This document shows positions 55,961-64,000 of a stretch of 64,000 nt of DNA, in pieces. The translations under genes and the position numbers were made by a program. A model generated the notes under the pieces. That model did no database searches. It saw only the letters and a program-made list of their open reading frames with translations, and was not told where the DNA came from. Within the stretch, counting starts at the first letter, position 1. Each line of letters begins with the position of its first letter. The stretch is from Massilia varians (lineage in GTDB: Bacteria > Pseudomonadota > Gammaproteobacteria > Burkholderiales > Burkholderiaceae_D), in contig NZ_AP026966.1 in assembly GCF_027923905.1 (NCBI RefSeq), positions 4,403,001 to 4,467,000 on the forward strand. Direction: 5' to 3'.

Positions 55961-57199
55961 TTGAATACGCTCCAGCTTACCGGCGCCATCCTGTTCGCCA
56001 TCGCCCTCGTTCACACCTTTTCCACCAAGCTGTTTCATTCCCTGGCCAAGCGCCACCCGCGCCATGCCGGGCTGTTCCACCTGCTGGGCGAGGTCGAGGT
56101 GGTGTTCGGCTTCTGGGCCTTCGTGCTGATCCTCGCCATGGCCCTGCTGGCCGGCGGCAGCGAAGCAATTGCCTATGCCGAATCGCGCCAGTACACCGAA
56201 CCGCTGTTCGTGTTCGTGGTGATGGTGATCGCAGCTTCGCAGCCGGTGCTCGACGCCGTGCGCGACCTGCTGGCCCTGCTGGCGCGGCTGGCGCCGGTGC
56301 GCACCGAGGTGGCCCTGTGCTGGCTCGGCCTGGCGCTGGTGCCCCTCTCCGGCTCCCTGATCACCGAGCCGGCCGCGATGACCCTGGCCGCCCTGATGCT
56401 CGCCCCGCAGGTATTCCGGCCCGGCGTCCCCGAATGGCTCAAGTACGGCGCGATCGGCGTCCTGTTCGTGAACGTCTCGATCGGCGGCACCCTCACCTCC
56501 TACGCCGCGCCGCCGGTGCTGATGGTGGCCGGCACCTGGGGCTGGGACAGCGCCTTCATGGCCTCCACCTTCGGCTGGCGCGCCGCGCTGGCGGTGATGT
56601 TCAACGCCACCGTCATTACCCTGCTGCTGCGCCGCCACCTGACGCCGGGCAACGTGGTCGAGGACGTGCAGCTGCCCTGGGTCGTCTCCATCGTCCACCT
56701 GGCCTTGCTGGCCGGGGTGGTGCTGCTGGCCCACCATCCGGTGCTGTTCGTCGGCCTGTTCCTGCTCTTCCTCGGCTATACCCAGGCCTATCCGAAGCAC
56801 CAGTCGCGCCTGATCATCAAGGAAGGCCTGCTGGTCGGCTTTTTCCTGGCCGGGCTCGTCGTGCTGGGCGGCATGCAGCAGTGGTGGCTGCAGCCCCTGG
56901 TGTCGAGCCTGGAGCCGACCGCGCTGTTCTTCGGCGCGCTGGCCCTGACGGCAATCACCGATAATGCGGCACTGACCTACCTCGGTTCGCTGATCGCGGG
57001 TTTGTCCGATCACGCCAAGTACATGCTGGTGGCCGGCGCGGTCGCCGGCGGCGGCCTGACCGTCATCGCCAACGCACCGAATCCGGCCGGCGCCGCGCTG
57101 CTGCGCGACGGCTTCGAGGACGGCTCGATCGGCATGGGCGGGCTATTTCTGGGGGCGCTGGGGCCGACCTGCGTGGCGGCGGCGCTGTTCCTGATCTGA
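55961..57199 (+). CDS. Putative Na+/H+ antiporter (PF07399-type membrane protein)
   Basis: About 412 residues from TTG 55961 (LNTLQLTGAILFAIALVHTF), which gives the family's typical N-terminus; ATG 55886 would add 25 poorly conserved residues. Around ten hydrophobic helices, with conserved-looking polar motifs HSLAKRHPRHAGLFHLLGEVE, GSLITEPAAMT, GGTLTSYAAPPVLMVA, ITDNAALTYLGSLIAG and NAPNPAGAALL in or near helices, as in Na_H_antiport_3 proteins. Predicted to exchange cations across the inner membrane. The next gene is 13 bp downstream. Confidence 0.8.
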   Translation: MNTLQLTGAILFAIALVHTFSTKLFHSLAKRHPRHAGLFHLLGEVEVVFGFWAFVLILAMALLAGGSEAIAYAESRQYTEPLFVFVVMVIAASQPVLDAVRDLLALLARLAPVRTEVALCWLGLALVPLSGSLITEPAAMTLAALMLAPQVFRPGVPEWLKYGAIGVLFVNVSIGGTLTSYAAPPVLMVAGTWGWDSAFMASTFGWRAALAVMFNATVITLLLRRHLTPGNVVEDVQLPWVVSIVHLALLAGVVLLAHHPVLFVGLFLLFLGYTQAYPKHQSRLIIKEGLLVGFFLAGLVVLGGMQQWWLQPLVSSLEPTALFFGALALTAITDNAALTYLGSLIAGLSDHAKYMLVAGAVAGGGLTVIANAPNPAGAALLRDGFEDGSIGMGGLFLGALGPTCVAAALFLI

Positions 57200-57212
57200 T
57201 GGAGGAGAAAAG

Positions 57213-57629
57213 ATGGACGATGACATCCTGGTTCAGAAGGCCGGCACCATCGAACGCTGCTGCCGGCGCGCGCGCGAGGAATACGAAAAGGACCCGACCA
57301 CCTTCGTGAGCGACCTCACGCGCCAGGACGCGGCCACCCTCAACGTCATCCGCGCCTGGGAAGCCGCCATCGAGATGGGCGACTACGTGATCGGCAACGC
57401 CCGGCTCGGCCTGCCGCACGACGAGCGCGAAGTCATCACCCTGCTGGCCGAACACGGCTGGATCTCCCCCACCCTGGCCGAAGACCTCAAGCGCACCGGC
57501 GAATTCTGTCGTGCCGAATGGGATTATCAGGAAGCGCCGCTGCCGGCGCTGGTGACCATCCTCAAGCGCGGGCTGGACGATTTCACGGCCTATGCCCGTG
57601 CACTGGTGAGCGGCGCGTCGAGCGCCTGA
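57213..57629 (+). CDS. HepT-like (DUF86) protein with degenerate active site
   Basis: 138 helical residues similar to HepT toxins/MNT-associated proteins: start DDDILVQKAGTIERCCRRAREEY, and the C-terminal LKRGLDDFTAYARALV. The RNase motif R-N-x-x-V-H-x-Y of HepT is replaced by CRAEWDYQEA, lacking the histidine. No MntA nucleotidyltransferase partner is next to it. It may be an inactive or repurposed member. It follows the antiporter gene by 13 bp with GGAGGAG, so they are probably co-transcribed. Confidence 0.65.
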   Translation: MDDDILVQKAGTIERCCRRAREEYEKDPTTFVSDLTRQDAATLNVIRAWEAAIEMGDYVIGNARLGLPHDEREVITLLAEHGWISPTLAEDLKRTGEFCRAEWDYQEAPLPALVTILKRGLDDFTAYARALVSGASSA

Positions 57630-58718
57630 TCAGGCCTGCGGCTCGTGCACGTCTGACACTTCCACATCTTCCTCGGCGATCTTCTCGTCCGCCAGTTGCT
57701 GATCCTCTTCGTCCGCCACCAGGCCCTCCTGGCTGGCGCCGCGCGCGCTGTCATAGGTGAGCTCGACCAGCATCGGGAAATGGTCCGAGCCGAAAGAAGG
57801 CAGGCGCTCGATGTGCGAGAGCGTGAAATGCTCGCTGTGGAACAGGTGGTCGAGCGGCCAGCGGGCAAACCAGAAGCCGGCATGGAAGGTATTGAACATG
57901 CCGCGCCCGATGCGCGGATCGAGCAGGCCGCTGATCTTGCGGAACAGCCGGGTCGTGGTCGACCACGCCACGTCGTTCAGGTCGCCCGCGACGATCACCG
58001 GCGTCTCCAGGCCGGCTTCGGCCACGCTCTTTGCCACCACCAGCAGTTCGGCGTCGCGCTGGGTCGATTCCATGTGTTCCGTCGGGCTGGGCGGCGTCGG
58101 ATGCAGGAAATGCATGCGCACCTTGTGCCCGGAAGGCAGGATGACCAGGGTATGGATCGACGGGATGTCGTCCTCGACCAGGAACTGGAGGGCACTGTCT
58201 TTCAGCAGCAGCTTCGAATAGACGTGCATGCCGTACAGGTTATCGAGCGGACACTTGATGGCATAGGGGTAGTCCTTCTCTAATACGTCCAGCCTTTCCT
58301 GCCACCACGCATCGGTTTCCAGCGTGACGAAGATGTCGGGCTGGTGCTGGCGGATCAGCGCGATCAAGCCTTCGGCATTCCGGTTCGGCATCAAGACATT
58401 GGCCGTCAGGATACGGAACTGGCGGTTCGCGCCACCCGTCACCGCGTTCTTCACCTCATGGGGATAGGCCTTGGTGTACGGCATGATCCACCATGCCTGA
58501 TAGACGAGACAGGCGGCATTGGCTACCAGCAACAAATGGAAATTGCTGTCGCGCCAGTCCAGAAACACGAACTGCCCGACCAGGACGGCGAGCGACAGGA
58601 TGGCCAGTTGCAGGCGTGGAAAATCCAGGTCGCGGATCCACCATCCCGTGCATCGCAACATGGGCAGCAGCGTCGCGAGGACGATCACGGCAACCAGGGT
58701 TACGAAAGTCGGCAGCAT
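57630..58718 (-). CDS. Membrane-anchored endonuclease/exonuclease/phosphatase-family protein
   Basis: 362 residues: three N-terminal hydrophobic helices (LVAVIVLATLLPML, LAILSLAVLVGQFVFL, LLLVANAACLVYQAW), then an EEP domain with RILTANVLMPNR, VTLETDAWW (metal Glu), VIVAGDLNDVAWS (GDxN) and FGSDHFPMLVEL (SDH). An acidic C-terminal tail follows. Similar membrane EEP proteins act as phosphatases or nucleases at the cell envelope; the substrate is unknown. Its stop codon abuts the convergent HepT-like gene. Confidence 0.9.
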   Translation of the reverse strand: MLPTFVTLVAVIVLATLLPMLRCTGWWIRDLDFPRLQLAILSLAVLVGQFVFLDWRDSNFHLLLVANAACLVYQAWWIMPYTKAYPHEVKNAVTGGANRQFRILTANVLMPNRNAEGLIALIRQHQPDIFVTLETDAWWQERLDVLEKDYPYAIKCPLDNLYGMHVYSKLLLKDSALQFLVEDDIPSIHTLVILPSGHKVRMHFLHPTPPSPTEHMESTQRDAELLVVAKSVAEAGLETPVIVAGDLNDVAWSTTTRLFRKISGLLDPRIGRGMFNTFHAGFWFARWPLDHLFHSEHFTLSHIERLPSFGSDHFPMLVELTYDSARGASQEGLVADEEDQQLADEKIAEEDVEVSDVHEPQA

Positions 58719-58941
58719 GGTCTCTCGAAGGCGGCAAGTAACTCATCACAAAACTGAGGCTTGCAGTATGCGCCTTTTCTGACACAGCCATCTGTACGTT
58801 AGCGTGCACAAGCGGCAAGATAATCGGCGTGCCGCCAGCCCTGCGCCCCATGAATGCCCGAAGTTTGCGCACAACGCTTGCAAATCCCGCCGCCGAACCT
58901 ATCTTTGAGCTTGAGGGCGACATTCGGGTCGCAAGCCAGGC

Positions 58942-59094
58942 ATGAATATCATCAGGCAAGTGCAGGAAGCGGACAAACGCGTCCGCGGCAGGAAGACGAA
59001 GTCCAGGCTCAACCTGTATCCGCTGCTGGGCATCGTGCTGGCCATCGTACTTGCCGTACTGACATACGGCAGCCTGTTCGCCTTCCTCTTCTAA
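58942..59094 (+). CDS. Tiny membrane protein, 50 residues
   Basis: ATG 58942 to TAA 59094: a basic N-terminus (EADKRVRGRKTKSRLN) and one hydrophobic helix (LLGIVLAIVLAVLTYG) ending in LFAFLF. Ribosome site weak (CCAGGC). Its stop overlaps the end of the convergent oxidoreductase gene by 4 bp. The positive-inside pattern supports a real inner-membrane protein; no function known. The 223 bp upstream (58719-58941) show no gene. Confidence 0.5.
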   Translation: MNIIRQVQEADKRVRGRKTKSRLNLYPLLGIVLAIVLAVLTYGSLFAFLF

Positions 59095-60119
59095 AGCGGC
59101 GCGACTTCGATCACCAGCTTGCCGAAATTGCGCCCCTGCAGCAAGTCGATGAAGGCTGCCGGCGCCTGCTCCAGGCCCTCGACGATGTCTTCGCGGTAGC
59201 GCAGCCGGCCGTCGCGCACCCACTCCTGCGCCTGCTGCAGGAAGGCGGGACGCAGGTCGGCAAACTCGCGCTGGATGAAGCCGCGGATGTTCAGGCTCTT
59301 CTTCAGCACGTCGCGCATGAGCAGGGCCAGCCGGTCGGTACCTGGCCCGGCCTGCGGCAAGGCGTTGTACTGGGCGATCAGGCCGCAGACCGGCACCCGG
59401 GCAAAGTCGTTCAGCAGCGGGAACACCGCATCCCATACCTTGCCGCCGACGTTCTCGAAATACACATCGATGCCTTGCGGGCAGGCGCTCGCCAGCTGCT
59501 GTGCGAAATCGGGCGCGCGGTGGTCGACCACGGCGTCGAAACCCAGCTCGTCGCGCACGAAGGCGCATTTGTCGGGACCGCCCGCGATGCCGACCGCACG
59601 CGCACCCTGGATGCAGGCGATCTGTCCCACCGCCGAACCGACCGCGCCGCTGGCCGCGGCCACTACCACGGTCTCGCCCGGCCGGGGGCGGCCGATCTGC
59701 AGCAGGCCCGCCCAGGCGGTAAAGCCCGGCATGCCCAGCACGCCGAGCGCCGTGCTGGGCGCCGCCGCCGCCGGGTCCAGCTTGTGCAGCCCGGCCCCAT
59801 CGGACAGCGCGTAGCGCTGCCAGCCCGAGTGCGACAGCACGATGTCGCCCACCGCGTAATCCGGGTGCCGCGAGACCAGCACGCGCGCGACGGTGCCGCC
59901 TTCCATGACGGCGCCGAGCGCGATCGGTTCCGCATACGATTTCGCATCGTCCATCCGGCCGCGCATGTAAGGGTCGAGCGACAGGTACAGGATTTCCAGC
60001 AGCAGCTGACCCTCGGCGGGAACGGGGCAAGGCTCCTCCACGATCCGGAAGTTGTCCGGCCGCGGCAGGCCATCGGGACGGGAAGCGAGCAGGACCCGCT
60101 GGTTGATTGCTGGTGTCAT
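59091..60119 (-). CDS. Zinc-independent MDR-family NADP-dependent oxidoreductase
   Basis: 342 residues from ATG 60119 (MTPAINQRVLLASRPDG). It resembles YncB/curcumin-reductase and leukotriene B4 12-hydroxydehydrogenase-like enzymes: LDPYMRGRMDDAKSY in the N-terminal domain, the Rossmann loop VVVAAASGAVGSAVGQIA, and YFENVGGKVWDAVFPLL. No zinc-ligand cysteines are present. These enzymes reduce alpha,beta-unsaturated ketones or aldehydes with NADPH. Monocistronic. Confidence 0.92.
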   Translation of the reverse strand: MTPAINQRVLLASRPDGLPRPDNFRIVEEPCPVPAEGQLLLEILYLSLDPYMRGRMDDAKSYAEPIALGAVMEGGTVARVLVSRHPDYAVGDIVLSHSGWQRYALSDGAGLHKLDPAAAAPSTALGVLGMPGFTAWAGLLQIGRPRPGETVVVAAASGAVGSAVGQIACIQGARAVGIAGGPDKCAFVRDELGFDAVVDHRAPDFAQQLASACPQGIDVYFENVGGKVWDAVFPLLNDFARVPVCGLIAQYNALPQAGPGTDRLALLMRDVLKKSLNIRGFIQREFADLRPAFLQQAQEWVRDGRLRYREDIVEGLEQAPAAFIDLLQGRNFGKLVIEVAPL

Positions 60120-60327
60120 CGTCGGCATCCTCGGGAAAAATAGTGAACAGGCCATCCTACGCCGGATTAGAAAATTTTTCCGGAACGAGCCTTCAGCACA
60201 AAGCCCACATTCTCGTCGGCGATTACAAGAACTTACAGAAAACCGACGGCGGTCGCCTTCTCAAGGGTTCGCCGCACTTGTACCATAGCCGTCATTTCCG
60301 TTTCATTACTCTACATTGAACAGCCCC

Positions 60328-60792
60328 ATGACCTCCACCACCCTGTCCCGCGCGCTGTGCCTGGCCGCCTTCGCCGCCGCCTGCGCCGCCCCCGTCCACG
60401 CCACCAGCTTCACCTCGTCCGCCTCCAGCGCGGGCTCGGCCTCGTCGGGCAGCATTTCCGATTCGATCGGCGCCTCCAGCAACAGCTCGAGCGGCGACGA
60501 CCGCGTGGCGGCGGGCGCATACCGCGTGATCGACATCGCCCAGGCGCCGGGCAAGCTCGACACCACCCGCCTGACCCTGCGTGCGCTCGCCGCCGGCCCA
60601 GTGCGCGAATTCACCCTCGACGTCCCGAACCGCGCGCTGGCCGAACGCGGCGTCGGCAAGGGCGAACTGGTGCAGGTCAGCGAACGTGTGTACGGCTTCG
60701 ACTTCGCCCACGCCGACACCAAACGCTCGTTCTTCCTGGCGCTGCAGGACGACTGGTACCGCGACCTGGCTTCGCGTAAGGTCACCATCTGA
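60328..60792 (+). CDS. Exported protein of unknown function with Ser-rich N-terminus
   Basis: 154 residues from ATG 60328. A signal peptide (LSRALCLAAFAAACAAPVHA) is followed by a Ser/Gly-rich linker (~25-60) and a soluble domain (YRVIDIAQAPGKLDTTRL, VQVSERVYGFDFAH). Not a recognised family. The DUF2145 gene starts 3 bp after its stop, so the two form an operon and probably act together in the periplasm. Confidence 0.8.
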   Translation: MTSTTLSRALCLAAFAAACAAPVHATSFTSSASSAGSASSGSISDSIGASSNSSSGDDRVAAGAYRVIDIAQAPGKLDTTRLTLRALAAGPVREFTLDVPNRALAERGVGKGELVQVSERVYGFDFAHADTKRSFFLALQDDWYRDLASRKVTI

Positions 60793-60795
60793 TCC

Positions 60796-61707
60796 ATGTT
60801 CGGTAAGTTCGCCGCCGCGCTCCTGCTGGGCGCGAGCGCGGCCGCGCAGGCCGGGCTGCCGGCCTTCTGCCAGCAATCGATCGACATCGGCGCCGCCGAG
60901 CAGGACCGCGTGCTGCGCTTCGCCGGCGCGGTCAAGAACGAGCTGGAACGTTCAGGAGCGCGCGTTGCCCTCATCGCACGCGCCGGCCTCGACCTGAGCC
61001 GCTTCGGCCAGCTGTATTCGCACGCCGGCATCGCCCTGCGCGACAATCCCGGCGGTCCCTGGGCCGTGCGCCAGCTCTATTACGCCTGCGACGAATCGCG
61101 CCCGCGCCTGTTCGACCAGGGCGTGGCCGGCTTCGCGCTGGGGGCCGACGCGCCCACGCGCGGCCATATCTCGCTGGTCTTCCCACCTGACGAAGACGCC
61201 GCCCTGCTCGAAGGCGCGGCGCTGGACAAGCGCCTCGCTCTGGCCCTGCTGGGCGGGGAATACAGCGCCAACGCCTATGCCTACGGCACCCGCTACCAGA
61301 ACTGCAACGGCTGGGTGGCCGAGTTGCTTGCCAGCGCCTGGGGAGGCGCGCATGCGCGCCCCGATGGCGGCGCCGGCGCCCACCCGCGCGAACACGCGCA
61401 GGACTGGCTGCGGGCGCAGGGCTATACCGCCGGCCCGGTCCGGATTCCCTCGCACTGGCTGATGTTCGCCGGGCAGTTCGTGCCCCTGGTGCACATGAAC
61501 GACCACCCGCTCGACGACATCCACGCGCTCGCGCTGCACACCAGCGTGCCGGCGTCCATCGAAGCCTTCGTGCGCCGCCGGGCGCCGGAAGCGCGCCGCG
61601 TCGAGCTGTGCCATACGCAGGACCGCATCGTGGTGCGGCGCGGCTGGGAGCCGCTGGGCGCCGCCTGCGAGCCGGCGGCGGGCGACGAGGTCATTCCACT
61701 GGACTGA
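60796..61707 (+). CDS. DUF2145 exported protein
   Basis: 303 residues with a signal peptide (FAAALLLGASAAAQA). The DUF2145 signature is visible in YSHAGIALRDNPGGPWAVRQ, GTRYQNCNGWVAELLASAWG and PSHWLMFAGQFVPLVHMNDHP. The His near the start and Cys-Asn-Gly in the centre resemble a papain-fold/NlpC-like arrangement (YSHAGIA; QNCNGW), so a hydrolase is possible, but function is unproven. Second gene of an operon with the preceding exported protein. Confidence 0.8.
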   Translation: MFGKFAAALLLGASAAAQAGLPAFCQQSIDIGAAEQDRVLRFAGAVKNELERSGARVALIARAGLDLSRFGQLYSHAGIALRDNPGGPWAVRQLYYACDESRPRLFDQGVAGFALGADAPTRGHISLVFPPDEDAALLEGAALDKRLALALLGGEYSANAYAYGTRYQNCNGWVAELLASAWGGAHARPDGGAGAHPREHAQDWLRAQGYTAGPVRIPSHWLMFAGQFVPLVHMNDHPLDDIHALALHTSVPASIEAFVRRRAPEARRVELCHTQDRIVVRRGWEPLGAACEPAAGDEVIPLD

Positions 61708-61736
61708 GAATCCGCCTCTTCCACACTTCCACATGA

Positions 61737-61819
61737 GGGTCAGGTCTGACATTTAGACACGGACTCGAGCGTTACCTTGTCGTATTGCTCAGCACGTGTC
61801 CGAATGTCAGACCTGACCC
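61737..61819. repeat. 83 bp inverted-repeat (MITE/REP-like) element
   Basis: Arms of 24 bp, GGGTCAGGTCTGACATTT plus AGACAC (61737-61760) and its inverse at 61796-61819, match at 22 of 24 positions around a 35 bp centre. No coding capacity. It lies between convergent genes, 30 bp after DUF2145. Arms this long are unusual for a terminator and lack a T-run. Confidence 0.75.
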
Positions 61820-61841
61820 CGGTGTATGCGCTCAACAAAAA

Positions 61842-61860
61842 GCCCTGCTCGTGGCAGGGC
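61842..61860 (-). terminator. Terminator of the 53-residue protein gene
   Basis: GCCCTGC and GCAGGGC with a 5-base loop, followed on the minus strand by TTTTTGTTG. It lies 22 bp beyond the stop at 61883. Confidence 0.88.
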
Positions 61861-61882
61861 TCTTTGCAGAAACTGGTAGGGC

Positions 61883-62044
61883 TTACTTGGCGGCTTCGGC
61901 CAGCTTGCGCAGCACGGCGGGCGATACCGAATCGCGGCCGCGGCTGAGCTGGTAGAGGGACCAGAGATCGCCGCCGCTGTTGTGGGCGGTGATGGGAGCC
62001 GGGGTAAGGAAGAGGCTGCGGACGAAATTGATGATGGTGGCCAT
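61883..62044 (-). CDS. Small cytoplasmic protein, 53 residues
   Basis: ATG 62044 with AGGAAA upstream. Sequence begins ATIINFVRSLFLTPAPITA and ends DSVSPAVLRKLAEAAK; the LWSLYQLSRGRDSVSPAVL stretch resembles short DUF1127-like proteins. A dedicated strong terminator supports its expression. Role unknown, possibly a stress-related small protein. Confidence 0.65.
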   Translation of the reverse strand: MATIINFVRSLFLTPAPITAHNSGGDLWSLYQLSRGRDSVSPAVLRKLAEAAK

Positions 62045-62443
62045 GATGATATTTCCTGAGGTCGCTTTGGGATGACTCCAGTATGCGTCCTTTAAGATAG
62101 AAATCAAATTGAGATCCATGATGATCGTCATTCACCGATCATCTATCTTCCAACACATGATTATTTGCTCACACATTTGTGCAAATGCATTGTGTGTTAC
62201 ACTCCAGCCCGCCGGTCGAGGCCGGCGTCAATATCCCTCTCACCAGTAGGTGCCATAGCGTAGCGACAGTCTCGCCGTGATTGGTTCATACTGAACGCCT
62301 GTCATGCAGGCGATCCGTCAAGGTCAAGGTGGCAGTGCACGCCCGGCATACCGATGCCCAGGCGGCTGCTTCGCCGACCCTGCCTGCGGCCCTGCCCGTC
62401 CCTCCCTGTGGGCGGCGCCCGCACGCATCAATAAGGAGAACTC
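62045..62443. promoter_or_regulatory. Long intergenic region with leader of BCCT transporter gene
   Basis: About 400 bp without a gene. An AT-rich half (62045-62205) probably holds the divergent promoters. The second half is GC-rich and can fold: GCCGG/CCGGC near 62215-62231 and CGCCTG/CAGGCG (62296-62312, loop TCATG). AAGGAG precedes the BCCT start. A structured leader is likely, but no known riboswitch class is recognised. Confidence 0.4.
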
Positions 62444-63961
62444 ATGCAATTGCTCTGCTCTGCGGGCTTTATTTTTCTGATCGTCCTATGGGGCATTATT
62501 GCCCCGACCAACATGGCCTCCGTCTTTTCGGAGATGCTTGCCGCACTCACCCGCAACTTCGGCTGGTTCTACCTGTGGGTCGTGCTGGCCCTGGTCCTGT
62601 TCGCCGCCTTCGTCGCCTTCAGCCGCTACGGCGACCTCAAGCTCGGCGGCGAAGACGACGAGCCGGAATTCACGGTGGGCAGCTGGTTCTCCATGCTGTT
62701 CGCCGCCGGCATGGGCATCGGCCTGGTGTTCTGGGGCGTGGCCGAACCCATCTCGCACTACATGACCGCGCCGCCCGGCGTCACGGCCGGCACGCCGGAA
62801 GCGGCCAACGCCGCCATGCGCTACGTGTTCTTCCACTGGGGTATTCACCCCTGGGCCGTGTACAGCGTGGTGGCGCTGGCGATCGCCTTCTTCCAGTACC
62901 GGCGCGGCGGCAACTCCCTGATCAGCACCGTCACCAGCTCGCTGCCCTGGCGCCCGATCCGCGCCATGTCCGGCCTGTTTAACGGCCTGGCGATCGTGGC
63001 CACCGCCTTCGGCGTCGCCGCCTCGCTCGGCGTCGGCGCGCTGCAGATCAACAGCGGCCTGAACGCGGTGTTCGGGGTCGCGATCAGCCCCACCGCGCAA
63101 GTCGTCATCATCATCGTGACCGCCGCCATGTTCATCACCTCCGCCGTGAGCGGCGTGGAAAAGGGCATCAAGCTGCTATCGAATACCAACATGATCATGG
63201 CCGCCCTGCTCGCTCTTGCCGTCTTCCTGCTCGGCCCCACGGTGGCGATCATCGACACCTTCAGCAATACCCTGGGCAGCTACGCCAGCGAGCTGGTCCG
63301 GATGAGCCTGCGCTCGACGCCTTTCCGCGACAGCAGCTGGGTCGGCAACTGGACCATCTTCTACTGGGCCTGGTGGATCTCGTGGTCGCCGTTCGTCGGC
63401 CTGTTCATCGCGCGCGTCTCGCGCGGCCGCACCATCCGCGAATTCATCCTCGGCACGGTGCTGGCGCCCTCGCTGGCGGCCTTCATCTGGTTCTCGATCT
63501 TCGGCGGCACCGCGCTCTACCTGGAGATCTGGCAGCACGTTCCGCTGGCCGAAGCCGTCAAGGCCGACCTGGCCACGGCCCTGTTCGCGCTGTTCGACGC
63601 CATGCCCTTCGGCCAGATCATGTCGGTGGTGGCCACGCTGCTGGTGGTGATCTTCTTCGTCACCTCGGGCGACTCGGCGGTGCTGGTGCTGGGCATGATG
63701 AGCCAGGACGGCAATCCCAACCCGACCACCCGCGTCAAGCTGGTCTGGGGTGCCCTGATCGCCGGCATTGCCATCAGCCTGCTGCTGGCGGGCGGCATCG
63801 ACGCCGTGCAGACCGCCACCATCCTGTTCGCCCTGCCCTTTGCGCTGGTGATCGTGCTGATGGTCATTGCGCTATGGCGGGCGCTGCGCGACGACTGGGA
63901 GGAAGAAGACCGACGCGAACGCGCCCTGCGGCGCAAGATGCGCGAGATGGCGGCGCGCTAG
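62444..63961 (+). CDS. BCCT-family osmolyte (betaine/choline/carnitine-type) transporter
   Basis: 505 residues with about twelve transmembrane helices. Family motifs: GMGIGLVFWGVAEPISHY in helix 3 (the glycine-rich GMGIG as in Na+-coupled BetP) and FYWAWWISWSPFVGLFIARVSRG in helix 8, which contributes the aromatic substrate box. A charged C-terminal tail (RALRDDWEEEDRRERALRRK) could sense osmotic state as in BetP. Imports quaternary ammonium osmoprotectants; the exact substrate is not determined. ATG 62444 is preceded by AAGGAG. Last gene in the window. Confidence 0.93.
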   Translation: MQLLCSAGFIFLIVLWGIIAPTNMASVFSEMLAALTRNFGWFYLWVVLALVLFAAFVAFSRYGDLKLGGEDDEPEFTVGSWFSMLFAAGMGIGLVFWGVAEPISHYMTAPPGVTAGTPEAANAAMRYVFFHWGIHPWAVYSVVALAIAFFQYRRGGNSLISTVTSSLPWRPIRAMSGLFNGLAIVATAFGVAASLGVGALQINSGLNAVFGVAISPTAQVVIIIVTAAMFITSAVSGVEKGIKLLSNTNMIMAALLALAVFLLGPTVAIIDTFSNTLGSYASELVRMSLRSTPFRDSSWVGNWTIFYWAWWISWSPFVGLFIARVSRGRTIREFILGTVLAPSLAAFIWFSIFGGTALYLEIWQHVPLAEAVKADLATALFALFDAMPFGQIMSVVATLLVVIFFVTSGDSAVLVLGMMSQDGNPNPTTRVKLVWGALIAGIAISLLLAGGIDAVQTATILFALPFALVIVLMVIALWRALRDDWEEEDRRERALRRKMREMAAR

Positions 63962-64000
63962 CCGCCTGGCGAGGCGGGGACTTGAGGACGCGCGTGCCTG

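Noticed and set aside
61737..61819. Inverted repeat as a transcription terminator for DUF2145
   Set aside because: Arms too long, loop of 35 bases and no T-run; a separate proper terminator lies at 61842-61860 for the opposite gene.
62206..62443. Known riboswitch (glycine, guanidine, yybP, SAH) in the BCCT leader
   Set aside because: Hairpins are present but none of the conserved core sequences of those classes was recognised.

Overview
The window is chromosomal DNA of a GC-rich Gram-negative bacterium, most likely a betaproteobacterium of the Massilia/Oxalobacteraceae type. This is inferred from codon use and gene families: ImuA/ImuB/DnaE2 mutasome, large hybrid histidine kinases, TonB-dependent receptors and a KaiC-like ATPase. 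No 16S or marker gene is present to prove it. Most of the window is ordinary, densely packed backbone. No rRNA, tRNA or CRISPR array was recognised.

Bases 1-13,000 carry a partial AraC regulator, gluconokinase, a DUF3592 membrane protein, the SOS polymerase dnaE2 with a LexA box, a PhzF-like protein, an M61 peptidase, a doubly frameshifted propeller lipoprotein, a LysR regulator and a TonB receptor behind a LacI-type palindrome. Bases 13,000-35,400 are rich in signalling: a KaiC-like ATPase translationally overlapped by a hybrid kinase, a decayed TonB-receptor/LytTR pair, another hybrid kinase, a protease-regulator-sensor operon (degQ-like, OmpR-type regulator, sensor kinase), Hsp20, a phosphoesterase next to a GAF/PAS hybrid kinase, and a PAS-GGDEF-EAL protein. 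ArfB and a single-domain receiver follow.

The main feature is an 18,056 bp genomic island (about 36,086-54,141) inserted into the host imuB gene. The host gene is split exactly at a 7 bp direct repeat (CGCGCTC). Its first ~300 codons, with imuA and a LexA box, lie at 54.1-55.7 kb and its last ~215 codons at 35.4-36.1 kb. Reading along the minus strand, the island holds three tyrosine recombinases plus a 126-residue coiled-coil protein in one overlapping operon. This matches the published GInt layout (ginABCD, cargo, short AT-rich far end), recalled from the literature and not verified here. Next comes a type VI secretion cargo operon (PAAR, VgrG, Tle4-type lipase, Tli4-type immunity protein), then an opposite-strand run of small unrecognised genes. 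Last is a complete, diverged imuB with its own LexA box. The island thus breaks an SOS mutagenesis gene and carries a whole replacement. The lipase gene has an in-frame amber codon while its immunity partner is intact.

Bases 55,700-64,000 return to backbone: a putative Na+/H+ antiporter, a HepT-like protein with a degenerate active site, an EEP phosphatase, a quinone-oxidoreductase-like enzyme, exported proteins, a long inverted-repeat element, a 53-residue protein with a strong terminator, and a BCCT osmolyte transporter behind a long leader.
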